Part shown: piece by piece, positions 1 through 12,700 of the stretch
Numbering within the stretch: position 1 is the stretch's first letter
Layout: each line of letters opens with the position of its first letter
DNA from: Neckera pumila
Taxonomy: Eukaryota > Streptophyta > Bryopsida > Hypnales > Neckeraceae
Length of the DNA stretch: 64,000 nt
Reading direction: 5' to 3'
Assembly: GCA_963969595.1 (NCBI GenBank)
Contig: OZ018410.1
Location: 34,042,913-34,106,912 of the forward strand
Notes under the pieces: model-generated
Told to the model about the DNA's origin: nothing
Databases searched by the model: none
Seen by the model: the letters and a program-made list of their open reading frames with translations, nothing else
Translations under genes and position numbers: made by a program

Positions 1-129
1 TAAGTATGACTTGATATTTGCTAGGATGGCACAAATTGAACTATATGCAATAGAAAGCAAAGGTTGTTCAACTTTGGATCCAATTTCTTCATTGCTTCCC
101 TCTTATTCATTGGATGTAGGTAATATCCT

Positions 130-806
130 TTAACCCTTAAATTTTTCAGCCATTTTGAAGGTGTTTGGACCTTGATTTTGTAAGTTATGAGAGGGTGAAG
201 CTTGAAGTATGATGAGTCATTTTTAGGCCAAAGTAACAATAAGATCTTGTAGAAAGCTAAGTTCTTATCAACTCTACAAAGTATGGTTTCAATCCAAGGG
301 TTAGATTGGAAGATTATAACAAAAATGTAAAGGGTACTACATGGAAACCAATATTTTGGAGTAGTTGATTGAAATTGTGCTTTGATTGGCTCTTTTGAAC
401 ACATAACATTTTAAAAAGTTGGCATCCTATGCTCATTTTCAAGATAACTGAGTTCCACATGCATAGAAACAAATCTTGTGTTTTTAGCGTAAAAAATGAG
501 TGAAAAAATGGTCTTGCAATAGTGACTACTTTTCAAAAATTGTGAATAAAATAGAAGATTTTCACAAATCTAGGGCCAGAATTTAACACTACAACTCATT
601 ACAACTCCAAGACCACCCATGGTTTGAAAATTTCTTGTAAATTCAATGGTGATTCTTCTTCTAAATTTGAAAACAGTCCTACATAGCTAATTTTTATTTT
701 TTTAAATGAGCCTAAATTCAAGTGACTCTTCACATTCCTAAGTTCATAAATTGCCATGCTAAAAATCCTGCAACCCCTTTTGGTTGCAGGAAAATTTAAG
801 GGTTAA
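130..806. mobile_element. Putative TTAA-flanked inverted-repeat element
   Basis: The segment starts TTAACCCTTAAATTTT and ends in its exact reverse complement, giving 16-bp terminal inverted repeats that include the TTAA. Length is 677 bp. The ends match the rule seen in clearer copies elsewhere in the window (TTAA followed by CCC). The interior is AT-rich, has no coding capacity, and I could not align it to the clearer copies, so membership in the same family is inferred from the termini only. Confidence 0.45.
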
Positions 807-1456
807 AGGACCAACATGCGCTCAGTTGGGCTACATAGAAATTTTGGGCAAGTACATGTGACTAGAGATTTCCATGTTTTTAGCCCATATTTTAATAGAA
901 GGTGGAGACGAGGAATATCTTTCATATGCACTAAATTTCATTACATTTGGAAATATGTGTCAAAAATTTATGGCCTAATATGTTGTTATTTTTTGAAAAT
1001 GGGTAGTCTGGGTAGATAAAAAAATTCGTTTTTTTTAGAAAAAGAAATTGGAAATTGGTTTTTTAGAGTTATACATACATGGAAAGCTTTGAACCATTCC
1101 ATTTTGATTAATAAGTCAAAAGTTATGAGGATTTTTTGTTTGCAAGCACTTATGATTTTCAACTCTAAAATAAACTTTGAAGTCTTTCATCTTATTTAAT
1201 TTTCAATATTTAAAAAAATTATACAATCATAGGATGTAGATTGTTTATTATAAGATTGAAACCATTGGGATTGGCATTTTTAATTCCATAATTAAATTCT
1301 TAAAAATTTAGTATTTTGGATCATTATTTCCTATTGTCAAGCATGTAGCCAACTTGTCTAGGAAAAAGAATCCAAAAGTGAACCACCATTTTGGACATTT
1401 TTCATAGAAAATTGAGCTTGTGAAGTGTTGCTGCCATGTTTTTTTGTAGAGCCAAA
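807..1456. other. AT-rich intergenic, nothing recognised
   Basis: No convincing coding frame, RNA gene or paired termini seen. The first bases after the 806 boundary resemble the interior of the short TTAA elements (an ACATGC-containing stretch), so this may be decayed repeat. Confidence 0.5.
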
Positions 1457-1467
1457 AAAATGATTTC

Positions 1468-1800
1468 TCTCCAAAAATCACTATGGAATGCTCTCCTTGA
1501 CCGAGGTCGGACGGCCTTACTCAAGAATAAGCTCACCGCTCATTGTCGGTCTCAACATTCAAATAGAACTTGGTCTAGGTTCACTAATATTTGGCTCCAA
1601 ACTCCAGTTTTAGCGACTAAGATTGGCTACTGAGTTAGTTGGAGTAAAAAAGGCCCTTCCTTGTGCTCCTTCATTTGATTCTTTGTTCTCTTTGATTCAT
1701 TGCTCATCTTCTCTTCATTTGTTCAGCCTTTGGCTTGGTAGTTAATCTGGTTCTTTGAATACAATGGTTTCCATTTGGTATCCAAAAATAAATAATAAAT
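1468..1800 (+). mobile_element. 5'-truncated LINE-like 3' end fragment
   Basis: The segment ends in an A-rich tail (AAATAAATAATAAATAAA) and is flanked by an 11-bp direct repeat, AAAATGATTTC, at 1457-1467 and 1801-1811. The sequence before the tail (CAGCCTTTGGCTTGG, then ATGGTTTCCATTTGG) is close to that of the insertion at 28147-28236. A-rich tail plus short target duplication plus 5' truncation is the usual signature of target-primed retroposition. No reverse transcriptase segment is present, so the LINE assignment is inference. Confidence 0.5.
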
Positions 1801-1811
1801 AAAATGATTTC

Positions 1812-2696
1812 AATGAACTTGAATGCTTATATCTTGCAAACTACACGGTGAAATTTTTGAAATATTTATTGCAAGTTCTCAAGTTAGCATACTATAAGAT
1901 TCTATGGTTACAAATGTCAAAAAAAGTTTTTTTCAAAGATTTGGTACTTGTTCTAAAAATGGCAATTTTTTTAGCATTTTCAGGGAAAACTTAGTCATAG
2001 AACTTTAGGGTATATAGTGTTGTATATGTCATCTTCAAGACCAACTTCAAGGATCAACTTTTAATGATTATCATTTTGGATTATGAACTGCATCACCAAA
2101 CATGACATGACATTAACTAATGTTATCCATCTAATTAAAAGTGGCATTAACAACTATTTCCAATCCAAAAGTAAAAATCCACCATTATACATCCGCAATT
2201 AATATTGGAAGGAGTACTAAAAAAATAACTAGTAACTACTTAATTATCTCTTTTGTATTTTTTGTGGTAATACAAAAAAGATAAGGTAGGACCACCCATA
2301 ATCAACCAAATAAGCAATTTTGACATGATCTGGATTAGTGCAAGGCAAAAAAAATGTTTTCAAGGGTACATTTATAGAAGTGACGGGGATTGCAAAAAAT
2401 TTGGTAATTTTATTGCTTGAACTGAATTTACTATGAATTTTTAAAGCCAAAAGTTGGCCTTGACCTATATCCAATCTTTCAATTCCAATCATTTGAGAGA
2501 CTAGATCTTGTTCACTTTGGCACTCCAAACCAAGCACATATGTCAAGACAAGAATGGTGGAATTGATGGTTAGAAACCAAGACCTAATTGTTGGAAATGA
2601 GTGCTAGCCTCTCTTGCATTTAAGAAATCCTATTGAATGACAATGGGGCGGTGGTTAATAATGGGGGATTCTACCTTAACTATTAGTAAATTAAAA
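1812..2696. other. AT-rich intergenic, nothing recognised
   Basis: Open frames here are short, uninterrupted only by chance, and resemble no protein family I know. No paired termini noticed. Confidence 0.5.
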
Positions 2697-2704
2697 CCTA
2701 TATC

Positions 2705-3270
2705 CTCGGGGGGTGCACTTAGTGTATCTAATCCAAACAACGTGCGAACAAAACTTTGTACCCCCTATATTATATCCTAAAATTTAAGTAAATGAAAACA
2801 AAAAAAATATGAATATATTCTCCTAATTTGAAAGTTTATGTTTTGAATTATTGATATTTTTATTTGCTAATGATAATTAGTTACAAATTTTTGAAGTAAA
2901 TAGATACACTGCAGAACTGAAAAATAACTTTCACACCCCTATATTATATCCTCAAAAATTGTCTAAAAAATGAACAAAAAAATCCTAAAAATAATTCTCT
3001 ATTGAAAGCTCATTTTGAGTTGAATATTGATGCAATAGTCATCTAAATGTGTTCTCTATAAATATTTGAGTTGAAAAATATGCCATTTTAGGTTCATTTT
3101 CAACCTCTTCTAGAAATCATTCCATATTTCATTTGAGTTGGAAATTTTGGCAATAGAAACCTATAGTCATTACCAAACAATGCTCAAAATTTTAGGTTGA
3201 AATTATAGTTTATTAGAAACCACTTGTTCGCACGTGGTTTGTAGTAGTAGAACCAAGTGCCCTCCCCGAG
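2705..3270. mobile_element. 566-bp inverted-repeat DNA element with 8-bp TSD
   Basis: The element is flanked by a perfect 8-bp direct repeat CCTATATC (2697-2704 and 3271-3278). Its ends are long imperfect inverted repeats of about 50 bp: the left starts CTCGGGGGGTGCACTT, the right reverse-complemented reads CTCGGGGAGGGCACTT, and both then share ACGTGCGAACAA. The interior is AT-rich with repeated CCCCTATATTATATCCT-like blocks and no coding frame. An 8-bp duplication is typical of hAT elements, while long inverted repeats are more MULE-like; the superfamily is open. Confidence 0.8.
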
Positions 3271-3393
3271 CCTATATCTTAGTAACCATTAACTAGGCAA
3301 GATTGATTATGTTGTATATAGAAACTCTTTATTGCATCTAAAGATACCTTATTTTTAAAACCCCAAAATGACTTAGGAGGTGTTTTCTTGGCA

Positions 3394-4226
3394 TTAATCT
3401 CTAAATTCCCTAGACTATTTTCATAAAAAATACACTCATATTTTTACCATTTCTATTGCAAAGCGTAAAATAATTTATTTATTTTTTATAAACTATGTAC
3501 ATGTGTGTGTGTGTGTGTGTATGTATAACAACATAGAATTTTGTACTAAACTTGTATAAAAATATGTGGAAGAAATTTCAGAAATTTTGACCTTGTAGAT
3601 TGCAAGGTTTTTTTGAACCTTTTGTGATTAGAAAATAAAACTTGAATTTCTTAACTCAAAAATTTTGCACTAAAATGTTACATTAAGAAAATATATTTTG
3701 AAGAATTGAGTTGAGAATTTACATTAAAAATTCAAAAATTCCAGAATATAACCATTTAATTTTCATTCTTTAAAACTGCATCATTAATTGTTCAAAGACA
3801 AAAATAAAACACTCTAGTTCCAACAATGAGATTGCTCTAGAAAGCAAATTGAACATTGTAAAATTTTATATTTTTTAATTGTGAATATTGAATTCAAAAA
3901 CTAATCTAATACGTTATTTTTTCAAGAATATGCATTAGTTTCTGCAAAACAAGGTGCTCCATACTTATACATCACTAATCAAAATAGGATAGGTCAAATC
4001 TTTTTGTATAAAAGAATAAAACCAATGAGATTCAAATTTTACAAATCTTTTATTTTAAAATTATACGGGTTTTTGTAAGCTGATAAATCTCTTTAGGGAC
4101 TTAGGGTGGCATAACTTTTTCTCTTAAGCACCAAATGAAATAAAAAGTATGTTTGCCAAAAGATAATGTACTTTTCTATCTTCAAAAAAAATTCAAAAAA
4201 GCATGTCAAAAATTGAGGTCACAAAA
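3394..4226 (+). mobile_element. Long TTAA-family element, degenerate copy
   Basis: Begins TTAATCTCTAAA and continues with the same order of blocks as the clear copies at 18.7 kb: a CCATTTCTATTGCAAAG block, a GAATTGAGTTGAGA block, a CAATGAGATTGCTCTAG block, and near the right end a TATCTTCAAAAAAA block. The right terminus is eroded and runs into the next repeat near 4226. A (TG)n microsatellite lies at 3502-3520. Non-coding. Confidence 0.55.
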
Positions 4227-4835
4227 ATTTATCCAATGTGCCTCAAAGACCTTTTTTGAGCTTCTAGGAATTTGCTATGAATTGAACACAATGCCAACAT
4301 TTTAATAAGTTGTATCAATTTGAATTATAACCATATAACTCAAAAAGACATTAGAGATCATATAAGAAAACAAAACACAACAATTTCACTTATGGATTGA
4401 AAAATTATAATTTTTGATTCTATGGGCGTTGAAATTGTGAAAGTGATTTGAAGTCTTTCAATCCCCTTTTCACATGTCAAATCTAAAAAATTGGTCAACA
4501 AAAAACTAAGAGGTTGACGAACATAACATGCATAACTCCAATCAATTTGCGGCTTCTCAAAATCTCTTTCACAATTTTAAAAAATGAATTTCTAATGTGA
4601 ATTTTTGTCCAAGATCTATTGTATTTGAGGCTCATTTCCAAGAGCCCTCAACACTATAGATAGTCAAGATTGCAATGGACACCCTTGCATAAAATCTTGA
4701 ATTAAAAAATCATAATCAGTCATTTTCAAAATTCAATTTTTTATACTGAGACTAGAATTCAAAATGTAAATATTACAAATAGCAATTTTTAATAATTTTA
4801 ACACATTGAAGTGTTCTTTTAGTTGCCCGGATTGA
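4227..4835 (+). mobile_element. Short TTAA-family element, degenerate copy
   Basis: The interior aligns by eye with the copies at 5048-5692 and 38234-38893, sharing for example GAGCTTCTAGGAATTTGC, AACATGCATAACTCCAAT and the GTATTTGAGGCTCATT block in the same order. Both termini are eroded, so the boundaries are approximate (about 20 bp). Non-coding. Confidence 0.5.
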
Positions 4836-5047
4836 GACCAAAATCACTATATTCTACAGTTGCTTAATTAGTCAAACTAAGCACAAATTAGTGTCTAAGA
4901 AAGCTAGTAATATGACACGTTCATCTCAAAGCATTTAAGAAATATGTATTTCTTTATTTAACATGCCCTCTTCCAAAATGAGAAAGCCCAATATAGGCCT
5001 CCCAATTATTTAGGGTTAACAAAGATATTTTTTTAAATTTAATAACT

Positions 5048-5692
5048 TTAATCCCTGAATGCCCAAGGCCTGTTTTGAGCCTCTGCAAATTTGCTCTAGT
5101 TTGAACAAAAAGTTAGCATTTTGATAAGTTGTGCCAATTTTTTTTGAATTGTAACCATATGAATTCAAACTAAACACGTTAAAAATTACATAGGAAAAGA
5201 AAACACAACAATATCACTTATGAATCAAAAAACTATAATGTTTAACCATGAGGGTGTTAAAACTATGAAAATCTTTCAATTTCTTTTTGCATATCACATC
5301 TAAAAGATTGGTCACCAAAAAAATATGGGGTTAAAGGACCTAACATGCATAACTCCAATAAATTTATGGCTTTTCAAAATCTACTCTACAATTTTTTTAA
5401 ATGAAATTCTAATGTGATTCTTCCTCCAAGATCTAGTGTATTTGAGGCTCATTTTCAAGAGTCCGTAACACTATAGAAAGTCAAGATTGCAATGGATACC
5501 CTTGCACAAAATCTTGAATAGAAAAATTGTTATCAATCATTTTCAAAATTGGATTTTTGATGCTAAAACTAGACTCCAAAAAGAAATTTTAGAAAAATAT
5601 GAACTACTAAAATTAGAAATTTGGTTAGGTTTTATTTAACTTCAAAGTATTGTCGACACCAAAATTTGGTGCCTTGGGCATTTAGGGGTTAA
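5048..5692 (+). mobile_element. Short TTAA-family element
   Basis: 645 bp. Left end TTAATCCCTGAATGCCCAAG; right end reverse-complemented TTAACCCCTAAATGCCCAAG, so the inverted repeats match at 17 of 20 positions with TTAA outermost at both ends. A subterminal palindrome (ACCAAAATTTGGT) sits inside the right end. The interior matches the copies at about 4227 and 38234. No transposase frame: non-autonomous. Confidence 0.7.
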
Positions 5693-7787
5693 GAAAAAAC
5701 ACAATATAAGCTTTGCTTCATTCTCACTTGGCTGCTTGATTCTCTTAACATCTTCTCCACTATTCCATCCATTTTTCAAATGGTTCCACAATAGTCTATA
5801 TGTAATTTCTAAAAGGGTGTTTTCCAACGCATGGCTCAAGAATTTTATGCAAGTTAAATGAAACATTTATGGGCCTTGTTATCCAAAAATTAAACTCATG
5901 ATTTGTTAAAATTGAACTTTTAAATGTCAAAGCCCAGGGTACTCATAGTATTTATGATACAATTATATATTTTTTGATGGTAGAGTTGGAGACAAAAAGA
6001 TCTATTCCTCACTAAGACGCTTCTTCATATAGTCAATACTTCACCAAATTTTACAACTAACTATACATTCTAAAAGATATGAAAGAGAGACAAAAAGTGT
6101 TAAATTTTGAAGCATATCAAACAAAGAGAAGCAATAAAAAAAATTAGAAATAATAAATGAAAATCATAGTTAAAAGGCTCCAAAACTTGTAATAAATTCA
6201 CCACCAATGTTCCACCAATTTAAAACCAATCCATTATCAATCTACAAGGCGCTCGCTTGATTTGAAGCACTTTCAAATTCTAAAGAGCGACTTAGAGGCA
6301 AAACAATGTTGTTGATGTTGATGTTAGAGGCAAGTTTCTTATGAATTATAAGTGCAAAATTGTCTTTGGCAAATATTAAAGGATGCTAGGGCAATTATTT
6401 TCACTTCAAATACATTTCTTCCCATGTCCTCAGCTTTTAGAGTATATATTTAGTTCTAAATTTGGTGGAGAATTGACTCCTTTGGAAATGTCTAAATGAG
6501 GAATGGACTTTTTGGTCCTCATCTCTAGTAAGACTACATTTATTATGTTCCATGTAGAAAGCCCTTGTATTGTTAGGGATTATTTTGTAGAAAATTGGAT
6601 ATCTGGAGTTGGATGAGGAAGTTCATGATTTCAAAAGATATAGAATAAATGTTTTTATATATATAGTTATGTATATATATCCACATACTAATGTATTAGT
6701 ATATCTATAGCATTGTACGAATATCCTCGTATATATAAATTGGTTTCTATATATTGCATCTGTATTGGAATATAGGATGTGGCCATAAGATGGTTGGCTA
6801 TTTGGTGGTTATAGTGTAATTTCGGATTCATAGTGAAAGGTTACATAGCATACAATAGTGTCAATCTACGCACATATCTCGTGTTAGCAACAATTTTGGG
6901 AGCTTATATCTCCTTCATCCAATGTTTGTTTCATTAAAAATGAATGAGTTGTATTTTTTATGAAGTCTAGTTATTGTAGTAAAATTTCCATTTCAATCAA
7001 AGTTGTTTTGATTGTTTGGGAGCAATTCAATGTTCAAATCCAGACATTTTTGGATCACAGTCAACCTCGGCGGCTTGTTTCTTCTTCATATATATAGTGT
7101 CCGTTTCTAATCATTTTTGGGGGGGTGCGCATACTAGTCTAGTTTATGTGTTTAGAATTTCATATCAATCCAAGAAGTTATGAGTAACTAAGAAGCATTT
7201 TAATAGAAGGAGGTTTAGCCTTAGATGTGTCTTTTGCAACTTCTTTTGCTATTTTTTGACATTTCAAAGCCAATATGCAGGCACAATGAGTCAATTGATT
7301 GATATTTTCTATCACCAATGTATTTTTTTTGTTGGTTTTGAAGCACTCTATAGTTTAAAGTTTTTTCATTTGATAGGTTTAGAAATTGAATTTCACCTCC
7401 AAATGTATTGCTAGGAAAATTTCAATACTGTTTTCAACACTGAAACATTATAATCTTGCAATCTATGTGGCCAATTGACTCCAAAATTGATTCATGTCAT
7501 CTACAATACATACACTACATGATTGTTTGGTTGAGATTTCTATATCCGCTTAGTGACATTTAGACCTATAATAGTTTGATACTTTTAAACAAGCTACATG
7601 ATGCCCATTGTAGAAAGATTCTTGACTCCAAGTTTGAGCATCCCTCCTAGGACCTCAAATGCCCTTTAACAATTAATTCAAGCATAGCATGCAATGCAAT
7701 ATGGTACATCATGCACATCATAGTAACAAAGGAAAGTTGGAAAACAAACGACTATCCCTTTTGCAAGCCAATGGAAAAGTTATTAGA
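5693..7787. other. AT-rich intergenic, nothing recognised
   Basis: About 2.1 kb of AT-rich sequence with short TA-rich runs near 6655-6740. No coding frame of credible composition, no paired termini and no RNA gene were recognised. Confidence 0.5.
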
Positions 7788-8649
7788 TTAGCCCCTAAAG
7801 TCCCCAAGGCTATTTTTTTTAAAACATTCATTGATATTTTCAATGCAAAGAGAATTTTTTTTAGACATTTCAATTTCTTTTGCATATTCAATTGTACAAT
7901 CTTGAACTGGACTAGAATAAGAATGCCTAGAAGAAATTTCATAAAACTTTGTCTATATAAATTACAAGATATTAGAATTTAAAGTGAAGAAAACAAGTTT
8001 CTTTTGCACCTAGCTTGATTAGATTATAAAGCTTTGAATCCTCTTAATTTAAAAATTTTGAGCAAAAATACTTTAATGCTAAAGAATTGAGTTGAGAGTT
8101 TACAATAAAAAAATCCAAAAAGATCCCCTTGATTTTTACTCTTGAAAATTTGTTAGGTTTAAGCAAGTAAAGATAGAAGGAAAACTAAATTGTTAACAGC
8201 TCTAGGATGGAATTGAAATACACTAATCCCAATGATGAGGATTTCTAGCAAACAAACAAAACTATGTTGAATTACTAATTTTTAGGAAAATTGTGAAAAT
8301 TGAATTTAAAAACGGATCCAATACATTATTTTCTCAAAAATGGCTGAGATAGCATACAAAAGAAGATGCTCTATAGTTTTTACATCACCTATCCAAATGG
8401 AATGTATAAAATCTTTCCATATAAACCTAATATATAATCTATAGTTTAAAAAAAAAAAATTTCAAATTGTTGTTTTGCTTGTTTTTTGGTTTGGATGGTA
8501 GAACTTGACTTCTGGACAGTAATTGAAATGAATATTATATTCCTAGGAAGCTAATTAGTTTTCTTATCTTGAACAAAAATTCAAAAAATTGTACCAAAAA
8601 TTGGGATTATAAGAATCTCAAAGGAACTATTGGGACTTTTAAGGGTTAA
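7788..8649 (+). mobile_element. Long TTAA-family element
   Basis: 862 bp. Left end TTAGCCCCTAAAGTCCCCAA (first A of TTAA-type site changed to G); right end reverse-complemented TTAACCCTTAAAAGTCCCAA. The interior shares the block order of the 18.7-24.3 kb copies, including a GAATTGAGTTGAGAG block and a CCAATGATGAG block. The frames on both strands of 7689-7982 lie across the left boundary and are not genes. Confidence 0.6.
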
Positions 8650-8967
8650 CAAACTGAAACCTACACTTATGATGACTCTTCAATCCCTGAAGGATGGAAC
8701 ATATGACCGTGTAGTCAAACTTGAAAGCCCGGTTTTATTTTTCCGAGATGAAATCACATGTCCAATATTTGCCATAAAATTTTCAATCTTTTTTTATTAA
8801 ACTTTCAAATCACTACAAATTTTTGGAGAAAAAATGAATCAAATACACATCATGTTCAAAAAATCTAAAATTTCAAATTAGAAAAGCATCATAGTATTGA
8901 ACATTGCATAAAGCCTAGTTGACCATCCCAAGGATACAAAACGTCCTCAACGTCCTTTTAGGGTTAA
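8650..8967. repeat. Fragment ending in a TTAA-type terminus
   Basis: Ends CCTTTTAGGGTTAA at 8967, like the right ends of the TTAA family, but a matching left end is not visible. It directly follows the element ending at 8649 and may be a truncated second copy. Confidence 0.3.
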
Positions 8968-9763
8968 ATCTATAGCAGCATATCCCAACTTCGCGGGAGC
9001 ACCAAAATACTCATTAAAAAAAAATCACAAATACAAGATAGACTTGACTCTTAGCATCAACATTTCATGCCAAATATTTAATAAAAGTTGGGAATCCAGA
9101 TTTGGCAAATGCTGAAAATAGCAATATTATCTTAAAATATGTATATTCTAGCTCCATACAAAATTCATGAAAAAACGATTAAAGTTTTTTTTGGCATATT
9201 TTATTAGACCTTTTTTTTGCCAACCTTGATAACTGGGTACAAAACACAAGCTAATTCAATTCGTGAGAGAATTTGAATAGTACAAGTTAATTCAATCAAA
9301 ACCTCTCGCACTAATTTGGATAATTTTAAATGAATTCGTCTGAACCGTTGGGTGACGTCCAAATGAAATTCCGATGAAATTCCGAAGACATGGATGAAAG
9401 CGGAATGAAAGCTTGATGGAAATCAAAACATTGTTGACCAAACTATATTGAATTCATCTAAATTACTGTGAATAGGGTTTTGGGCTGAAATTTTTTATTT
9501 CCAACATTGGCACATTGGCACAGTCGTACTGAAATAGAGAGCTCACACCTCTTGAAGCTTCATCACAAAGAGTTTCAACTGGTATAACCTCACAACTGGC
9601 ATAGTGCGATTAGCATAAATATTCAAAGCACATTATTTGCGCATTTTCAACAGATGAAAATGCAAGGCTGATGCCAACAGAGTACCTTTGGGAGTGACAC
9701 GATCGAATATTCTATAAAACGATGTCTGCCACTAATTTCCTATCTAAAATAAAATTTCATTTC
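8968..9763. other. Intergenic and likely 3' UTR of the mutase gene
   Basis: AT-rich sequence downstream (on the minus strand) of the phosphoglycerate mutase stop codon. The part nearest 9763 probably holds the 3' UTR and cleavage site; no clear border is visible. Confidence 0.4.
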
Positions 9764-12700
9764 CTAGTCAAACGCTAGAAGAGATGGCACATAGGCTTCA
9801 GGAGCACTAAAGCCCATGAGGTTCATATAAGTGGCTGTAATGTTAGCAAGCCCTGCTTTGGGAAAATTGTCACTGAATTTCACGCTCTCTGGCAAACCTG
9901 GTCCACCGATTGCGACTGGAACCTGTTATTCAGGCAGAAGAGGTCAGAGCACAGATATATATCTGTACATAAAAATTAAATATATGAAGCACATATACAC
10001 AAAATATCACAGACATGCTAACACTTTCCATGACACCAAACGAGTTGGGAATACAAAGCAGGAAACGATTAGATACCACGACATGAAAGGGTATAGCAAA
10101 TAAAGAGAAAAAACAAGGATGCCTACAAACTGGAACGCCAAAAAAACATTCCTCTTCAACGGGTATAGTAGTAATAAAATTCAAATTATGGACCGTCTCA
10201 TACCGGGGCAAGAGTGTGAGAAGTGAGGGGAGCCACTTTGCCAGTCTCATCACGTAATGGTTCTCCAGTCTTCTTGCGTTGCGCCATATCATCACAGTTG
10301 CCGTGGTCTGCTGTGATGAGGTAGATACCTCCCATTTGCCCCACAGCATCAATCAACACCTGCAACATCAACCAGCCACTTTCAGATAAGATGCAACAAT
10401 CTGAAACCAGACGAAGAAGGCTCCAGAAAATCACATACTGACGACGATGAGCATTCAACAAGTTTCCAGTAAATGAAACCGCACCTTGACTCCTTGATCA
10501 ACAGCTTCACAAGCCCTTTTGGTGGCCTCCAAATCTCCAGTATGCCCAACCATGTCACCATTAGCAAAATTGACTCGGACGTAATCATACTTTCCCGATA
10601 AGAGAGCCTCCCGTGCAGCTTTCGCAATTTCAGCTGCCTTCATGTGAGGAGCTTCATTGAACTGGATGTTGTCACTGGGAACCTCATGGTACGTTTCCAG
10701 AGCGTCGTCTACTTTCCCAGACCGATTACCGTTCCAGAAAAAGGTGACGTGCCCAAACTTTTGAGTTTCACTGCCAGGATACCCAACCAAAGTATTAGGA
10801 ACAAACAAGCAATTAACGCCTACGAGCCCAAATGGCCAAAAGCAGCAGCTTCCATATCTATAGGAGCTGCAAAAATTGATTTAGAAAGCTTCCAGGAGTA
10901 TAACAAAAAAATACCAATAGAAAGAAGAAATCTCGCCCTGCCTTATTGAGCTGTTAAAAATATGTTTTGGAAGTTACTATGATTGGCTATTAGCCTCCAA
11001 AGTACACTTTCTATTTCTCGTTCAGGCACTACGGGAATATGATGCATCACAGGGAGAAACTGCCCCTGGTGTTTCCAAAAACTCCAACTGTAGCATACCT
11101 GCAGGCGAATGTGCGGATACCATTGGCGCACAGATACAGTCCCGAAGTCTTCTCAATCAGGGGCGGGGCAATCAGATAGTTAGATGGAAGCTTCAAGTCG
11201 CCGTCATATTGCATCATGCCCAGGTACTTCACTTTGGGAAATCTGACCCTGTCAAAATATTCAAAGTTTTCGTACTCAAATGCCTTGCTAATCTGGATAA
11301 CTCGGTCAGCGCGGAAGTTGAAGTTCACAACCGCATCGCCGTCCTCGATTGTCCCCACTGGTGAGCCATCCTTGTTCACAACAACAAACGGAGGGTAAAA
11401 TTGGTCGTTTAGTTTCGGATTCTCTTCCTTCAACTTGGTAAGCGCATCCAGAGCGCTCTCGAATTTGTTGGGGGCATCGCCCAGCACATGGGCACGCCAC
11501 CCACGCTCCACTATATTCCAGTCAGCCTGCAATACAATAAACCGTAGTCAAAACCATAGTAAACGTCAAGGAAGGTAACAAATCATAAGATCCTAGAGGA
11601 GTTGGGACTTGCGGTGCGCACTTCTCCATTGTAGAGAACTGTCATATAAATTTAGAGTTAAATTAGAAAATTATTCCAATCGCTGTAGAGACTTGGGATG
11701 TGGGGCTAGGAAAATTCTGAACAATTTTAGAAAGTGGCTTTGCAAGGACTGACATGAGCTCAAATTGTGTCCAAAAGGGATGTAGATTCCTTTTCATAAA
11801 CAGTTCCAAGGACTGTTGAGGGACTGCTTAAGAATGTTATGTCAACCAATACAAAGAATAATCATATTCTAGAAATCTTGTCCGCCAGTAGTATCCTTTG
11901 AAAATTATTATAATTGGCCATTAGATTCAAAATCGAAGCTTCTAGTTCTCGATTGGAAAAATAGGGTAAAAAACAAAAAAGGGCAAAGCAAAGTTCAGAT
12001 TTTGCAGCACAAAGTAAGTACCTCATAACGATCCATGGTAACGTACATTCGCCCCCCACCGGAAGCGATGCGCGCATCACAACCATTGTTGCGCAAATTT
12101 TCACATTCCTTCTCAAGTTGTCCGACATACTTGATGCTGCTGCCATCGGGAACATCTCGCCCATCAGTCAGAACATGGACTCGAATGCGCTTGCAGCCAT
12201 GATCCGAGGCACCGTACATCAACGCAAACAGCTGGTCTGTTCGAGAGTGCACCCCTCCGTCGCTCAGAAGGCCAATGAAGTGCAGGGTTCCTCCGCTCAT
12301 CCATGATTCCTTGGCGTAATTCCAGCCCTCTCCTGTGAACATAGATCCGTTCTCTAAGGCGTTGTCCACAAGACTTGCACTGCAAGCAATCGCAATCAAA
12401 ATTCAGACAGAATTCCTCCAAAATAGGCGCCGATGATCCGCTGAAGTACATCCTCTTAATCAATACGCACATATTGTCGAAGAAGAAGTAGCAATTCTAG
12501 AACATCTAGCAAGAAAACTGTAACCCTTCAAAACTTTGCGTACGGAATCCAAATAACGCATTCTTTAGTGCGTTGAAATCCTCTCATTTGCCAACAAGAG
12601 AGTAAAAGAAAGTGAGGAGATGTTCAGCTGGTGTTCATCCCCTTAATCAATAAGACCTACTATCGAAGAAACGATTCAACAATATTTCACAATAATATTT

